From assembly GCA_905250885.1 (NCBI GenBank), contig CAJNOQ010000011.1:1-64000 (forward strand): 64,000 bases of DNA, in the 5' to 3' direction. The notes beneath the pieces were generated by a model that did no database searches, was not told the DNA's origin, and saw only the letters and a list, made by a program, of their open reading frames with translations. Position numbers and translations under genes: made by a program. The stretch is from Didymodactylos carnosus (lineage: Eukaryota > Rotifera > Eurotatoria > Philodinida > Philodinidae). This document shows, piece after piece, positions 1 to 14,000 of the stretch (the stretch's first letter is position 1; each line of letters begins with the position of its first letter).

Positions 1-3000
1 CCACGACTCACCTTTGCCACACTGCTGGAAATACCGTATGCGAAAACCTATAAAAAAGTGCTTTTGGATTCAAAAAAACTATGTCGGCAAAAAATGCCGC
101 CTGCTCTATGAGGAAATGCCCACTGTGGTACGTGTACTATTCTGAGATTATTTTCTGAAAACTAACATTGTCACCGGATTCAGTATAGTCGATAACTTAT
201 CTTTCATATACTAACGTTCTCCGATCCAAAATTTCGAGACGTACGATTTTCAGTTTCTGAAAATGAACACCTGAGAACGTCGATTCATGGGAAAATCAAT
301 CTGACACCAATACCTGCAGGTGTGTACCTCATGAATCTTTTTTGAGAAGACCACCTAGTTCGAACACCGCCTAAAATCTACTAAAAACCTATATTAGGTG
401 AAATAACTCACCCTGAGCTTGAGTTATGAAATTTTTAATTTTCCCTTACACAGCGTCTATAACAACGCGTTTTTTCTTACACTCGATAATCTCAGGGGTC
501 TATTTTCAGGAACTGAAAACCGTAAGTCTCTATCTCATTCCGTTCAAAGGAATAACCAGACACCTTTTTTTTAAATGAATAATAGCCCAGACACAGGGGA
601 CAATGATGCGGATATTTAGCCAAAAAACGAAAGTGTACATTTTTTGATCTCAAACAGTGATAGTAATCTTCATACAATGGATTGTTTTTTCAGAACAAAA
701 GTTTTTGGTTTCAGTCTTATAGCATTGAGAAAGCTCACATACGAAAATTGTGGGTCATTTTCGAGCATTTGAATAAAAAATTTATGGTGTTTGAACTTAA
801 GATAACTAAAAAAAATCGATGTTTTTCATGCTAACGAACCTTCCCGAAAACGTGCCTTTAGTGTAACCTAGTAAGTTTCCACCCTTCCGCCAGAGCTCAA
901 ATTTTCCACAATTCTTCTCCTATCGGTTGTACATTTACGAGTTTAGCGCAAAAACACGCAGATGCCCCTAGGCTTTAGAAGAAGGTTTTAGAAAACCACG
1001 GTTTTTTATGTAAAATCCATTTTCTCTGCTAGAAATATGTTTTTAATCAAAACACACGGCATATCCGGAATCAACGTGTTGAACTGCATCGAATGATGTA
1101 TATTACAAAGTTTTTAAGAGAGAAAAAATTTGCCTTGGTCCCCTTAACGATTTTTCATACAATTTTCTTATTTTTTTCATATTTCATATTCATACAATTT
1201 TCATATTTTTTTAGATTTTCTTCAGTTCTCTAGAAAACAATTCTAGCATCAGTGATGTTGATCAATACTAAAGCCAAAACATAGTCTGCATATGCAAAAA
1301 ATTTACTTATCTACATGGTAATCAAGAGTTACCCACTGTGCCAGATCGGTATAGTATGATCAGTAAAGTCAGTTAAACAACTAATCAATGATCAGTTACC
1401 AAAACACCAGTTCACTGTCATGTAACTTTAACTAAGTAGAATAGGTCTAGTCACCATAATAGATGGAGATTTGGGCCTTGCACAGAAATGTAGAAGAGAG
1501 TCCTACAGTTCGAAACAACTATCTAGGGGTGTAAAATCTTTTTTTGTGTTCCAGCAACCTCGTAGATATTACTACGTCTATTAAAATGTAATTCACAGAG
1601 AAACTGCCATACGGTTCTTTGTGAGTTTTAAGGATCTTTTCCCATATACCTTATTATAAGACAAGACCAGGTCTCCACTTCAAACTTAATATCTACAGTT
1701 ATTGTGACAGCAAAATCAGAATTAAGTATTTTTAGACCATTGATAGAAAAGAGAAATTGTTATGCTTCTGCGAAAGAAAATGAGAGAAGTTAATCGATAT
1801 TGATCTCGATTTTCAAATGCACATTGTGTTCATCTTTTGTGATTGTGTTCAACGAGTCCTCGTTCATTTAGATTATAAAGATTTATATTTTATATTTTAT
1901 GAAGGACTTGGCCAAGAAGCGATGAAAAAGTTGATGCAACAAAAATTCAGATACATCTTATTCTCAACGATGTTACAAATCCACAGACGTTTAACGTTTG
2001 CAAGAAAACAAGCTGAAAAGGGTTTCAAAAACACTCGACGTTCTGATTATCACATTGCCATCAATTCATTATCACACTGGTAGAGTGAAACGCAAATGGA
2101 TATAATACGTCACACAGTTGAAACTAAATTGTTTCGGATGTTTACTGTTCCTAAGTCAATAAATCCTACGATAGATAATCGAAAAAATTTTGAATTTTAT
2201 AGCATATTTAGTAACACGACAGGACTTTCTCAGGATATAAAAAATGAAAATATTTCAAACATCGTTTTTCTTCCTCTTTTGTAAAAACGGGAAAACTTTC
2301 AAAATAAAATTGAAAATCAAGCATAGATCGTGCGTTAGAATCGCCTTTCTTAACTATATTTAATGGTAAAAGACAGTGAAGTTTATCTGCTTCTTATGGT
2401 GCAGTAATGGAATATGATGGTTGATGATAAGACAAATTACTCAAATTTTACGCGTATCATACGGTCCAATTAGCACAAGTTTGTACCGAGAGTATTCATC
2501 AAAACAGACTACATACAACGAGAGATTTTCTTTCTGATTTGGAGTGTAGTGTAGTGCTTCGTTTTTGAAAGAAAAAATATTGCGTAACTAATACAGAACA
2601 GAAAATTTTAAAATAGCTTGATAATCTGCCTGAAATAAGAAAAAAATTTTAACATAAAAAAAGAAGTTTTAGTTGAACAAGTCATCAACATTTTGTTGCG
2701 AAAAAGAACGAAGTGTACTGGTGCATATTTGTAGAAACATTCGAATATACATGAACACTCAATGGCAAAATCCTTTTTCATAGCACTGCAACGGAATCTA
2801 TGTCGAGAAATGTATCTGTCACCAGCATGCTCTTAAAAGTACCATGAAACAAATTGTTCCTTAGTTACCTAATATTAACTAATATGAACACGCAATTCGT
2901 TCAAACAGACATACTCAAAGCGTAATTAAAATTCCAACATTTCAACAATAAATTTGTATTTTAGTCATATTAACTATTCTAAAAAATGGTTCAAACAATA

Positions 3001-6000
3001 AATTATAAAACAAATTTATTTGTACTAGATGAACGTTTGATGACCCATGATTGTATTTCACATAGCAATATTTCATTTTTTTATTCTCTTGTTTCAATCG
3101 ATTCATTCATATCTAGGAAAATTTCGTTGATTGGTTTGAATATATTATTAGGAAATATAGTTTTTTAAAAACACTTGGACATCAACATTGACACTGATTT
3201 TGTAAAATAAAACAAAAAAAAAATATTACTAAATGCGTAGAGTATCCTATTACATTGTACTGTACAGATAATCATAGAATGACAAACAAATGCGTCAATT
3301 ATTTTGTTACTCTATCGATTCGAATATAATACAAAAAAAAAGAAGTTCAACTGTTACAGATCCAATCAGTGTAATATAAGGATTTATGAATGAAGCGGAA
3401 TAAAACAACTAAAATGAAAATAATGTAAATAAATCAGAATGTAGATTTAATTAATTGATAGAAAATCAATATGTTATTATATTATACAGAGATATATACA
3501 GAGAAAAGATAAAATTATATAAAAATATGATATCCGCATTCATCATACTTACTTAACAATGATTTAAATGTCTCTTCATTAAATATATCATTAAAGAGTT
3601 ATTAAGTTAAAATTAAAATATAACACTTGATAGCAGTTTGATTTCACTCGAATGGTATTATAGACCGTTGTACATATACACTTGAAAAGTCAATATTTCT
3701 AAATTAAATTAGAGAACAATGAGGAAAATACATCTTCTCATATAGACAGATGCCAAACTGAAAAAAAGAGACGATAAAACTTTATCAGGATGGAACATAT
3801 GTTTTCGCGGTTTTAAATTCACATTAAAAACTAGTAGAAAATGTATGAATTTTTTTTTTTTTTTTTTTTATTATAATCTTAAAAGGCGTTTCTCTTTATT
3901 TTACATCATTTTACTTTAAATCCATTTCTTTTTCTTAAACGATCATCTAAAAAAATAGCCTTGCAAACTCTATCCCGGCAGGTGAGCTCTTATTCTGTTA
4001 CAATTGTCCTTGCTTTTAATAACCAACGACTTGTTAAAGTAAATAAAAGCCAAAGAAAATTTTACAAATGATGTGAAATTCTAAATTGAACATAAATCTT
4101 TTTTTTTTTCTTTTTTTTTTTTATTGCCTATACTTGTTAAGAGAATATTTAACTAATAATACATAGTAATGGACTGACTACGTTTCTCATATCGGATCGT
4201 ATATAAATTCTACGAAGTTTAAACACTCTTTCTTCTTCTTATTTTATGTAATTTGTCAGTGTTCATAATCGTGGTAAGTTAAGCATTTAAAATATTTGAA
4301 ACAAAAAAAAAACATGTTCGTTCGCTCATTCAACCATCCCTAATCGCAAAATTGCTGACTATATTTTTCATTGTACACATATACGCATATATATATCGTC
4401 ATTTTGAATATCACTAGACATAACGTATGAGCTGAATTAAAAATTAGTTTTTACTTCACATGGGAGAGAATAACTTATATAACATAAATCTTTGAACTAG
4501 AAGAAGAAAACAAATATATATATATATATCTATATATGTACTTTACATGTATCTAAACTTGAATCATTCTGTCACAGAAGAGATGGAGTTATTTCTAACA
4601 ACTTTTAATGAATATAAATGGATGAATAAGTGAACCAGATGTTCGACACTTCAAAAAGAAGTGTAATGAACTAGATATATGCATGTCTAATTGGATAGCT
4701 GCTGAACATGTATCAACTATCTGAATATATGTGTGTATATGAATAAATGAGAAAAAAAAAAAAGAAGACATAGCGATGAAACCTTGTATTCAATTCATAA
4801 TTAAAATAAATTCTACGACTCATTAAAAAAGAAAAAAAGACCAGTTAACTACTAGTATGACTATAATATATATTATACAGAAGTCAAGCACATGAAGTAG
4901 TGTAACTTGTTTATTACCTATTCTATATTGTACACTACTTTGTGATTTTACATACATACATATACTCAGTGTCATTGTACCTCTGCTCTATAAAAATCAC
5001 TTTTTTTTTTGTGTAAACGCTACCTCTATATACTAGGCTATCAAAAGGTAATCAGAAATAGCGAAAAAAAAAATTTTTTTTTAAGGTTAATTTTATTCGA
5101 ACATTACACATTGCACATCCTACACTTTTCATTTGATCATCATCGAATATTACTCGTATTCATAGTTGTAAGTAAAAAAAAAAGTGTTTAGTATAAGTTT
5201 ATTAAAATGATAAACTTAATATAAATAATTAGTTTTTGTACGGTGTCAATTTTTTCCAAGATCTCTTGATTCACACACGATATCTGTTTGAAACTCTATC
5301 GTTGATTTCTCTATTCATTTTTCTTTTAATTGAGATATTGGTAATTTTATAAGAAAGAATTACCATCAACAGTAAATGAATGAATCACTATAAATTCTAA
5401 TGGTATTTTACAAATACTCTGCATTAGCCGAGATGATAACCATCAGTTTTGGCTATGAAGATTGATGTCAGAGCATGGAATGACATGATTCCATGTTGGT
5501 TACTCCCATTAGCAAATATTATCTTTTATTTGACAATTTTTCAAAAATTTGAACGTTATCATAACTTTGTTAAAGTTTCATTTAGACTATAAAAATTCTT
5601 GATTATGTGTTGGTTTTTCTTTTCTTCAATATTTGATATATTAGATATATTGTGATAATAGGATAGTCCTTCTAACACAAATATTTTGTTAATTACACTG
5701 TTATTTGTCCTGTTTATTTTCTGTAATAATTAATCATGATCATCCATCATTTCATGTTTATTATGTCTGTCGTATTAGTATACAGTTAAATGAATAAATT
5801 ATTTAAATAGAAGTAGATACTAAATCTGATTCCATTTAAAGAAAAACAAATGTTCTTTCCATCATCTTGTGACTTAATTTATTATGTTTATTAATTACCA
5901 AGGACAATGCATATTGCTCTGATTTATTTTGCATGCTTAGATGTGTCTTAGAGGATAGATCATTAAAAATTACTTTACTGCCAACAGACCGAAAACTGTT

Positions 6001-6083
6001 GATGACAGTTAACTTACATATATATATATATATATATTCATTTTCTTTCATGTCTCATAGTAGTATATACACCATATTCATCA

Positions 6084-6113
6084 TATACACATACACATAC
6101 ACACACACACACA
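6084..6113. repeat. CA microsatellite
   Basis: Alternating CA dinucleotides with a few TA interruptions, ending in an almost pure CA run. It lies among several TA runs. Confidence 0.85.
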
Positions 6114-7221
6114 TGGAAAAAGAAAAACGGAACGTAAAGAATATAGTTGCCATAGTTTGTCAATATAAGAATAAAGGATAATAACGTGTCGCTCTCATAA
6201 TACATGAACGTTCCGATGTCAAAAAACAAAACAAAACAAAAAAACTTCAAATATATATATATATATTAGAGTGTCATTCGAAAACATGTGGCTAAAATTA
6301 GTGTCTGAAAACACATTATTTCTTTTATATTTTAAAATGATCAAAATAGTATTAGAATAGAATGAATATATTAGATATATTTTAGAATAAGTGAGAAAAA
6401 TTAAAAAAAAATAAATATATATATATGTAGTAAGAGAACGGAAGAGTAATAGTAATATTACCACGATTATACTTTGCATTAAGCAAGATTGAGTAAATCT
6501 AGTTTAATGTTGATTATGTTAATTATCTTGAATTTAATGAACTGTATTTGAATAAATAAGGAATTGAATAGAATTTATTGAGAATATTATTTACTTGAAA
6601 AAGAAAACGGTAAACATATTTTTGCTGTATGTAACTTGTTCAAATGACATATTTCAGATAGAATTCATGAGTGTATTCACTCAATTTTGCTTTTGAGTAT
6701 TAATATGAATAGTAGTTTGTTATTAGATCAGAAATTGTGTACTATTCTCTTATGTCATTTTGAAGTAACAAACATATTTCAAAAACTAATTTTTAGGTAT
6801 ATAAAAAATTTACCTTACTAATGAAACAAAAGATTTTGTTTTAATGTTATTCATTCAAGAAAGTATGAAATAAGCTAATCATCTGATAGTTTTGTTACGC
6901 ATTGAACACACATCTTACGGGTTCATGTTAATTAGAAACTATAATTATCAATTACAAAATCGTGTAACACTTTCTTTGAAGCTATGTTTGTGTAAAAGTA
7001 ATATAAACTATTACGAAATAATTTTTACCCATACGCTTGTTCGTTCATATATATATATATATATATATGTAGAGCTCATTATCAACGATATTTATTTTGA
7101 TGTAATCACCGAAAAATTTATTATTGTTATGATTCTACAATATTCTCCTAGTGTACACTTATCTTTGGCACAGATTATTTATAGGAGACGATAGTTATGT
7201 GTTGAATAAGACAACAGAATA

Positions 7222-7280
7222 AGAAGGAAAAAAGAGAACAAGAGAGAGAGAAAGAGAGAGAGAGACAGAAAGAAAAAAAA
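7222..7280. repeat. GA-rich purine tract
   Basis: Nearly unbroken purine stretch dominated by GA repeats. A matching pyrimidine tract lies about 230 bp downstream, so the two could pair as a long imperfect hairpin. Confidence 0.75.
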
Positions 7281-7499
7281 ATTTGGTAAAAATATGTCGA
7301 AATGTTGAAACAATATGGCAGCGATAGAATAGTAAATATATTATGGATGTAATTCTTTTTTCTAAGATTTTATATTATTATAAATAAATGTGTATGTATA
7401 CAAACACGTATATATATATATTCGGATGAAATATGAAACGAAGAAAGAACGAGGAAAAAATACGAATCAGATAAAAGACAATATTTCAATAAAAAAGCA

Positions 7500-7558
7500 T
7501 TTTTTTTTCTCTCTTTCATTCTCTATTCTTTTTCCTCTTTCTCTCTCTCTCTCTCTCT
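7500..7558. repeat. CT-rich pyrimidine tract
   Basis: Nearly unbroken pyrimidine stretch that ends in a pure CT run of about 18 bases; complementary in composition to the purine tract at 7222-7280. Confidence 0.75.
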
Positions 7559-8426
7559 ACTTGAGATTTAAAGAATTCACACATCTATACATAATATTTC
7601 GGTATAAATACAACAAAAATCTCAACATATTTACTTATAATACAGTTTAGCAAAATAGACGGACGCCTACTCGCTCATATAAATATGACTAAAAGATATC
7701 ATAAGGTGAGCTCATTGTTATTTTTAAAAAATGAACGATTAAAAAAAAAAAATTATTTAGTATTTTATTTCAATTGTTAAACGAGTTTGTTTACAAGTGA
7801 TGATATATTTAATTAGTTAATTAAATTAGTTAAACAAATTTAGTTGTAAAAAAAACATTGTTTTGTCTTCATCAACATAAAATATAGCTTACGTATTATC
7901 ATATTATATTGAAATGATAAACATAAATTTAATTCTTTGCTTATAAAAGTACATACTTTATTGAAAAAGATAAAAAAAGAAGAAGAAAAGTCTTTCATGT
8001 TAAAACAATAGTCTGACTATCGAAGATAAATAGAATATAAAAGTGTTAAAATGCATGCATGATTGAAAGGATGTAATAAAGTACAAAGAAGAAAAATAAA
8101 ACCAATAGTAGAAGAAGTCAGTTATAAAGAAATTAGGTTTCATCATCATCATCCTCATCATAATCACAATGGACAAAAATAAATAAGAAATAAAACTTAA
8201 CCTCTCTATCTTATTAAATAAGTTTTTTATATAAGCAGTTTAGAATGTTATTAATAAAAATTTCACACATATAGAGAGATTTAATATGAAAGTGTGTTTA
8301 TTATAATTTTTTCATTTTTTTTTTTGTTTTGTCTTACATTGTAGTTTCATAATCAGACAATAACACTTCGATTATTTTTATTTACATATTGCTACTTATA
8401 TATATCTAGGGTAAATACTTGAAAAA

Positions 8427-8465
8427 TTCTTCTTCTTCTTCTTCTTCGTCTTCTTCTTTTTTTTC
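8427..8465. repeat. TTC trinucleotide repeat
   Basis: Tandem TTC units with one TCG interruption, running into a T tract. Confidence 0.8.
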
Positions 8466-9077
8466 TCTTCTATAGTCTGCTTACTTTTACCTTCTGGATA
8501 TCGACTAAAATTAGCTTTAGATGATAGTCTATGAATTTCTTTTACCGCATTTCTATTTATCAAGGACGCTTTATTTAGAAGAATTGTCTACCATTAGTTA
8601 TATAATTTTTAATTACATATTATTATCTTGTATATAAGTACTAAAGAATCTGTGTAATTAACCATATTTATTGATCCCATTGTTGGATGGAGTTTATTTG
8701 AATACAACATATGTGGATCAGAAAGGTTAAAAATTACAACGTTTAAACATGTAGAGAGGCCATTTATCATTAACTAATACACACACAAATACATCATAAT
8801 TTAACCTTGTGAATGGCTAATACTACAAGATTTATATAGGTCAAAAACATTATCATTCTACCTAGTAGATTGAGTATTATGAAGTTTGTTTCTACATTGA
8901 ATTGAAATCGTTTAGATCATCTTTACTCTAAGCAGATTAATATATGATGATTTAGTTGAAGAAAGAGCAGGTATCCTAAGATATTTTTAATAGAAAAATA
9001 TTGTTTTTTTCGAGTTATCAAGTCAATATGACGAAAAAAATTGAGATAATTTAGTTATTGATTTAATGTAAAGTACA

Positions 9078-10050
9078 TGTAGCGAGTGCGGCAGCGTTAA
9101 TAACCCACTCTATATGTTTGACATAAAATTGTTCAATCTTAAACTTTTTTCAAAATATGCGCTATTAAATTCTCTACAAAAAACATATTGTTTTCCTATT
9201 GTCAATACTAAAAAGCTATGGGGAAAATACTGCGAAGCGTCAATTTCAATCACTATCTAACCTCTTTTTCGATTTTTAACTTTCACGTTTTGACGTATAA
9301 AAACGAGAAGACAGCCAGTTTGTAGCCTTTGGACAACTCTCTCAATGAAAAGAAATTTTTTTCTGAATGCTTTACTGTGCATAAAACTAAGATCAAATTC
9401 CGGTAGTTTTAAATGCATTCTTTCTTTTCGTGTCTATTAGGTTCGCTTTAAATCTAGTTTTATTGTAAAAAAAGACCATTTTACTAATATTTAAAAAAAG
9501 CTTAAAAAATAAGCTCTTTTAATTTAGCACAGCGGAAGTTTTAGAATGTTCTCCATGTGGATGAGAAAGATGTGTCATTTTGCTTCAAAATCAGGCAGAT
9601 TCCAACTCAATATGTTTTGACTTTGAACAAGTTAGAAAAGATTTTCTGAGTAGCATGAAAATGTTGTTTAAAAATGATGATTTTTTTCCTATAGTAAGAA
9701 AAGATTTTTTCCACAAACGCCTCTGGTTTTGAAAAATGCTAAATATAGTCATTTGATAGAACTTTCTAAGGGCTACAAGATGACAATCATCTCGTTTTTA
9801 TACTTCAAAATGTGAACGATAAAATTCGAAAAAGAGTTTAGAAAGTGATTGAAGTTGAAGCTTCGCAGTATTTTCCCCATAGCTTTTTAGTATTAAAATA
9901 GGAAACAAAATTCTCAATACGTTTTTTGTAGAGAATTTAATGGCGCATAATTTGAAAAAGGTTTAAGATTGAACAGCGTAATGGAGAAGATTTATGTCAG
10001 AAATACGAAGTGAATCATTAACGTTGCCGCATCTGTTGGTTACATAGACC
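9078..10050. repeat. Large imperfect foldback element
   Basis: Two arms of roughly 250-290 bp face each other. The left arm runs from about 9078 to 9340 and the right arm from about 9760 to 10050. Shared blocks, read in opposite directions, include the phrase AAGCTATGGGGAAAATACTG (9211-9230) and its complement near 9870, and a block around TTCAATCTTAAAC near 9133 and 9965. Identity is about 80 percent by eye with small indels. The centre (9400-9750) is unique. No coding frame was found, so this looks like an old non-autonomous DNA element. Confidence 0.7.
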
Positions 10051-11046
10051 TGTTATAGATTTTTTTGGGGAGAGATGTAACGAAACAATTGGATATGAAT
10101 GTGTATATTCATTAGTCAGATACCAGTCACATAATCTTATAGACTATTGATCTATATAGTAATACTAAACGAATACAAACATATTAAATATGATCCAGTA
10201 TTTTCCTTTAAGAAAGTATTTATAGTATATCTCTCTTCACTTCTAAAGTAATATTAAACGTTTTAACATAAAAATCAATATTGTTGAATCAATTGAACAA
10301 ACAGCTTTGTTTTATTTTATTAATAACGCTCATTTATACATTGACATACGTAAAATTAGTTACCATAATAGAATACATAACATTTACTGATAAAAAAGAG
10401 ATTAATCAATCTGTTTTATATGAGTCATTTTTTTACCTCCTCTTTTACATTTTTAGTTAAAAAAGAATGATGAACATATGCGTGTCAGAATTTATCTATG
10501 AATAATAGTAAATATATGACTATTTTGCACTAAAAAATAATTATCTATAAAACTCTTATATTATCTATTTTTCAAAGCTCCTTGAGAACGACGTCTCGAA
10601 CCGAATGTTAATCAGATTAAGGTATAATTAGTTGAATGCCGATAATGAGAATGTCATGTAGAATTGTGTATCCCAAGATATATTTACTGAACCATAAAGT
10701 TTTTTTTTTTCTTCTCTATTTTAATAGCAGTAATCTGATGGTTATATTATCGTCATCGTTTTCTTCATTTCTACATAAACACATCTCCAATCAAATGTCT
10801 AATGTCCGCATAAATCTCTCTACATTTTACAATATGTACAACAAACTCTTGTCAGAAGGTTGAGGACGACACATATTAAAGGCCGTAAAGCATACAAAGA
10901 CACAAAGAGACAGAGAAAGATGAAAATGAGAAGAATATAGTAACTAGACGCACATACATATAAAACAACATAATGTACTGTATAGTCTCTTATGTACTGC
11001 AGATAATGCTATTTATTATAGTTAAGCTTTTTCTATCTCGTTAGAT

Positions 11047-14000
11047 ATGATCATGACCAATTATGTAAATATTCTACGGTATTTATTATTACTTCAAATT
11101 GGATCAATTGCAATACAAGACGGTAAGCTCATTTACATGAATTTATGAAAATTTGCGTCTACTATTATTTTTTTTCTTTTCATTTTTTTAGATCAATTTT
11201 TGACGAAAGAATGCAATGTAAGTGTTCTGTCAGTACAATCGCAAATTTAGTTTTTTTATGCCATATAATAAATCGATATATTCTTAAATAATATTTTTTG
11301 TGTAAAATATAAACAGATAACAAAATGTTCTTTATCGATCAAAAAATCCCTGAGGGCATCTCTGCTCGCAATTTGATCTGAAAGGACGCGTGTATGTGCT
11401 CTACAATGAGAGAAGGACGTTGTGGTCAATGGTGCAATTTACTGCTAGCTAGCATTCAAGATAAAACTATAAAAAATCTTGAAACATAAAAATACATGTC
11501 TTTTTATTACTAATAAATTCCTAAAATTTCTACTTAGCACAGATTATGTTATGATTTTATGTATCATCATTCTAGAAATTAAAATGTGACAATAGCACGG
11601 AATATTGCAGGGTGAAAACGGACTGTTATGAAGTCAATTCAAATTGCGTTTACTGTGAAAAACGAACTAACGATATTGAACATTTGAGTTCGTCAAATAA
11701 TCAACAACAAGAGCCATCACCAATTGCAAATCGTTTATTGGCTAAATCTCGTACAAAACTTCTCGCTGATAATAGAAATCCAATTTCATCGGCAACAATA
11801 AAAACAACAACCAAAGTATCACAGGAATACGAAGATGAATATTTGACATATGACGATCAAGAAGATGATGAGTTTGGAGAAGAAGACGATTATCTAGATG
11901 ATTATAACATCAATATAGAAACGAGTTAGTATACTCTTAAGCGTTGTCACCTGCAGCTCATCAGTTAGTTAATCTTTTCAAAAATTTTAGGCTTAGATAA
12001 CAATTTACCGTTAATACCAGTAAAAAAACCAGGCGTATGCCCAAAAGTTGATAAAACAATAAAACTAAACAACCGAGATAGTTGCAAATCATTTGCTGAA
12101 TGTCGTTTTGATACAGATTGTTCAGCTGAGTTAAAATGCTGTGAAAACAATTGTGGTACACGAAGCTGTCTCACACCAACAGAAAGTGCGTAAAAGTGAT
12201 GTCTCTACATTCTAGTGGCACTATCGTATAGGACAGATGTCGCTATCAGCATTCATTTATACTAATGCTACACTAAAATATATAATCGCAGTATTCAAAC
12301 ATCGTTTTCTCTTCTTTTTCTTTAGCTAAAACTGCTTCAGTTTGTTCTCAATCGCTCAATTGCTCGTTAAATTGTTCACTTGGCTATCAGACAGATAGAG
12401 ATGGATGTTTAATTTGTGAATGTCAATCGTGTCCACCGATGATCGGATGCAATAAAAATTGTCCACAAGGTTATTTGAAAGATTTATTTGGTTGCAGTAT
12501 ATGTGAATGTTCAGATCAATGTCCAAATTTTGTGTGTAATCTTGATTGTTCAAATGGTGGTTTTGAACAATCAGATACCGGTTGTCCGCTATGTCGATGT
12601 AATCAAATAGATTATACACAGTGTCAGGTGCATATTATGAAATTTTATATCTTCAATAATAATGTTAGTTTTTAATTATTTTTATTGTGTTTTCTTTAAG
12701 CAAGATGTACATTGTCCACCAGGTTTTAAATGTGTAAATGAAAGAAGCCCACAATGTTTTGCCATTGATGGTTTCAAATGTCCAATTATACAGACTTGTA
12801 AAGCAAGTAAGCATGATTATCATATTTTTAGAAAATTCCAGAGTTACATTTAAATGACCCAGTTCAAAATAATTTTTCAGGTTAGAATGTATTACATCGA
12901 ATAATAATGTCCTACATTCCTTTTAATATCTCTAACTTGAAAATGCACAGATCTTTTTTTTTTCATAATGGAATTGTGTACCTTGTTTTTGTCGCATATA
13001 TCCATCGGCTGATTCTTTCAAATTAAAATTATTCTATTTTTTTTTATTGTAAAAACAAGCACGGAAAACATATACACTCATTATTTATTTACCAGAACTG
13101 TCATAATGGATTTTTGTTTTTGTCGTATGATAATTTATTTATAATGAATTTCATTCTTGTTTTCGAGAAATTACTGGTCTAGTTCTTTCTCCATTTTTGC
13201 ACACACACTCATTACTACAAAAATGTATATCTGACAAAAAAAAGAATCATTCATCATTATAGAAAATTGAATCTTCTTCATTCTATACTTGTCAATATGA
13301 AAACTAGACAAGAAGAATTGAGATTACTTTTTTAATTTTAACTAATTTCGAGTGGCATTCTTACCCTTGTATGGATCAACAAATCTCATATTGAGGATAG
13401 ACATGAATATGGTATCTGATTTGATACTTTAATCTATGAAAAGTTTCTTCATTCTGAATCTTCCCTGCCCTATGAAATTTTCTCGAATTTTTAATTTTTT
13501 CACTGGGAAATGTAAATTATTTAATTCTAATACAGAAATATATTTCATATCTAAAGTGTCTTACTATTGGTGTTTCACTAACAGTTTCGCTATTTAATGT
13601 TGCTATTCTAATATTTTCCAAAAACTAGTTTAAAGAAAGATCTTTATTCTACCTTGACCTATATATTTTGTCATCCAGATCTCATCTGTGGGGGAGGGCA
13701 AGGTTGATCTACACACCTCTAGTTTAGAACAAAAATAAACAATTCCCAGATTTTTCTCAAGTAACTATCAAAATAACCAGAGAGTAACAAAAATTTATTA
13801 GTAGTGTACTTCTTTCTCTTTCTCAAATCTAGTATCAGAAATATACGTCAACATTTTTCTCTTTATATCATTTGTTTTGTTTATGTAAAAATTAAAAGTA
13901 TATAATGTTAGACGCAATAACGAAATGAATGTCCTTAAACAAAGTCATATATGGAATTATTCTCTATGTTTTACCGTACAACCATATTATTAACTCTTTC

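Larger units (their letters stand above)
1..11046. other. 11-kb AT-rich stretch without a recognised gene
   Basis: I see no open frame here that has splice signals, codon structure or a recognisable domain; the short frames are chance frames in AT-rich DNA. The stretch holds many (TA)n runs (for example near 4510, 6010, 6250, 7050), a CA run, purine and pyrimidine tracts, TTC repeats, long A or T runs, and the large inverted repeat at about 9078-10050. The first kilobase is somewhat less AT-rich than the rest and could be a worn mobile element, but I cannot name it. Some of the stretch may be regulatory DNA or untranslated sequence for the gene that begins at 11047. Confidence 0.6.

Noticed and set aside
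1817-2284. Two frames of 88 and 62 codons in the first 2.5 kb
   Set aside because: No domain, no splice support, and ordinary AT-rich codon texture; not enough to call a gene.
11318-11460. Possible exon between exons 2 and 3 of the WAP/antistasin gene
   Set aside because: All frames reach stops or break phase; joining 11217 directly to 11576 keeps the frame.
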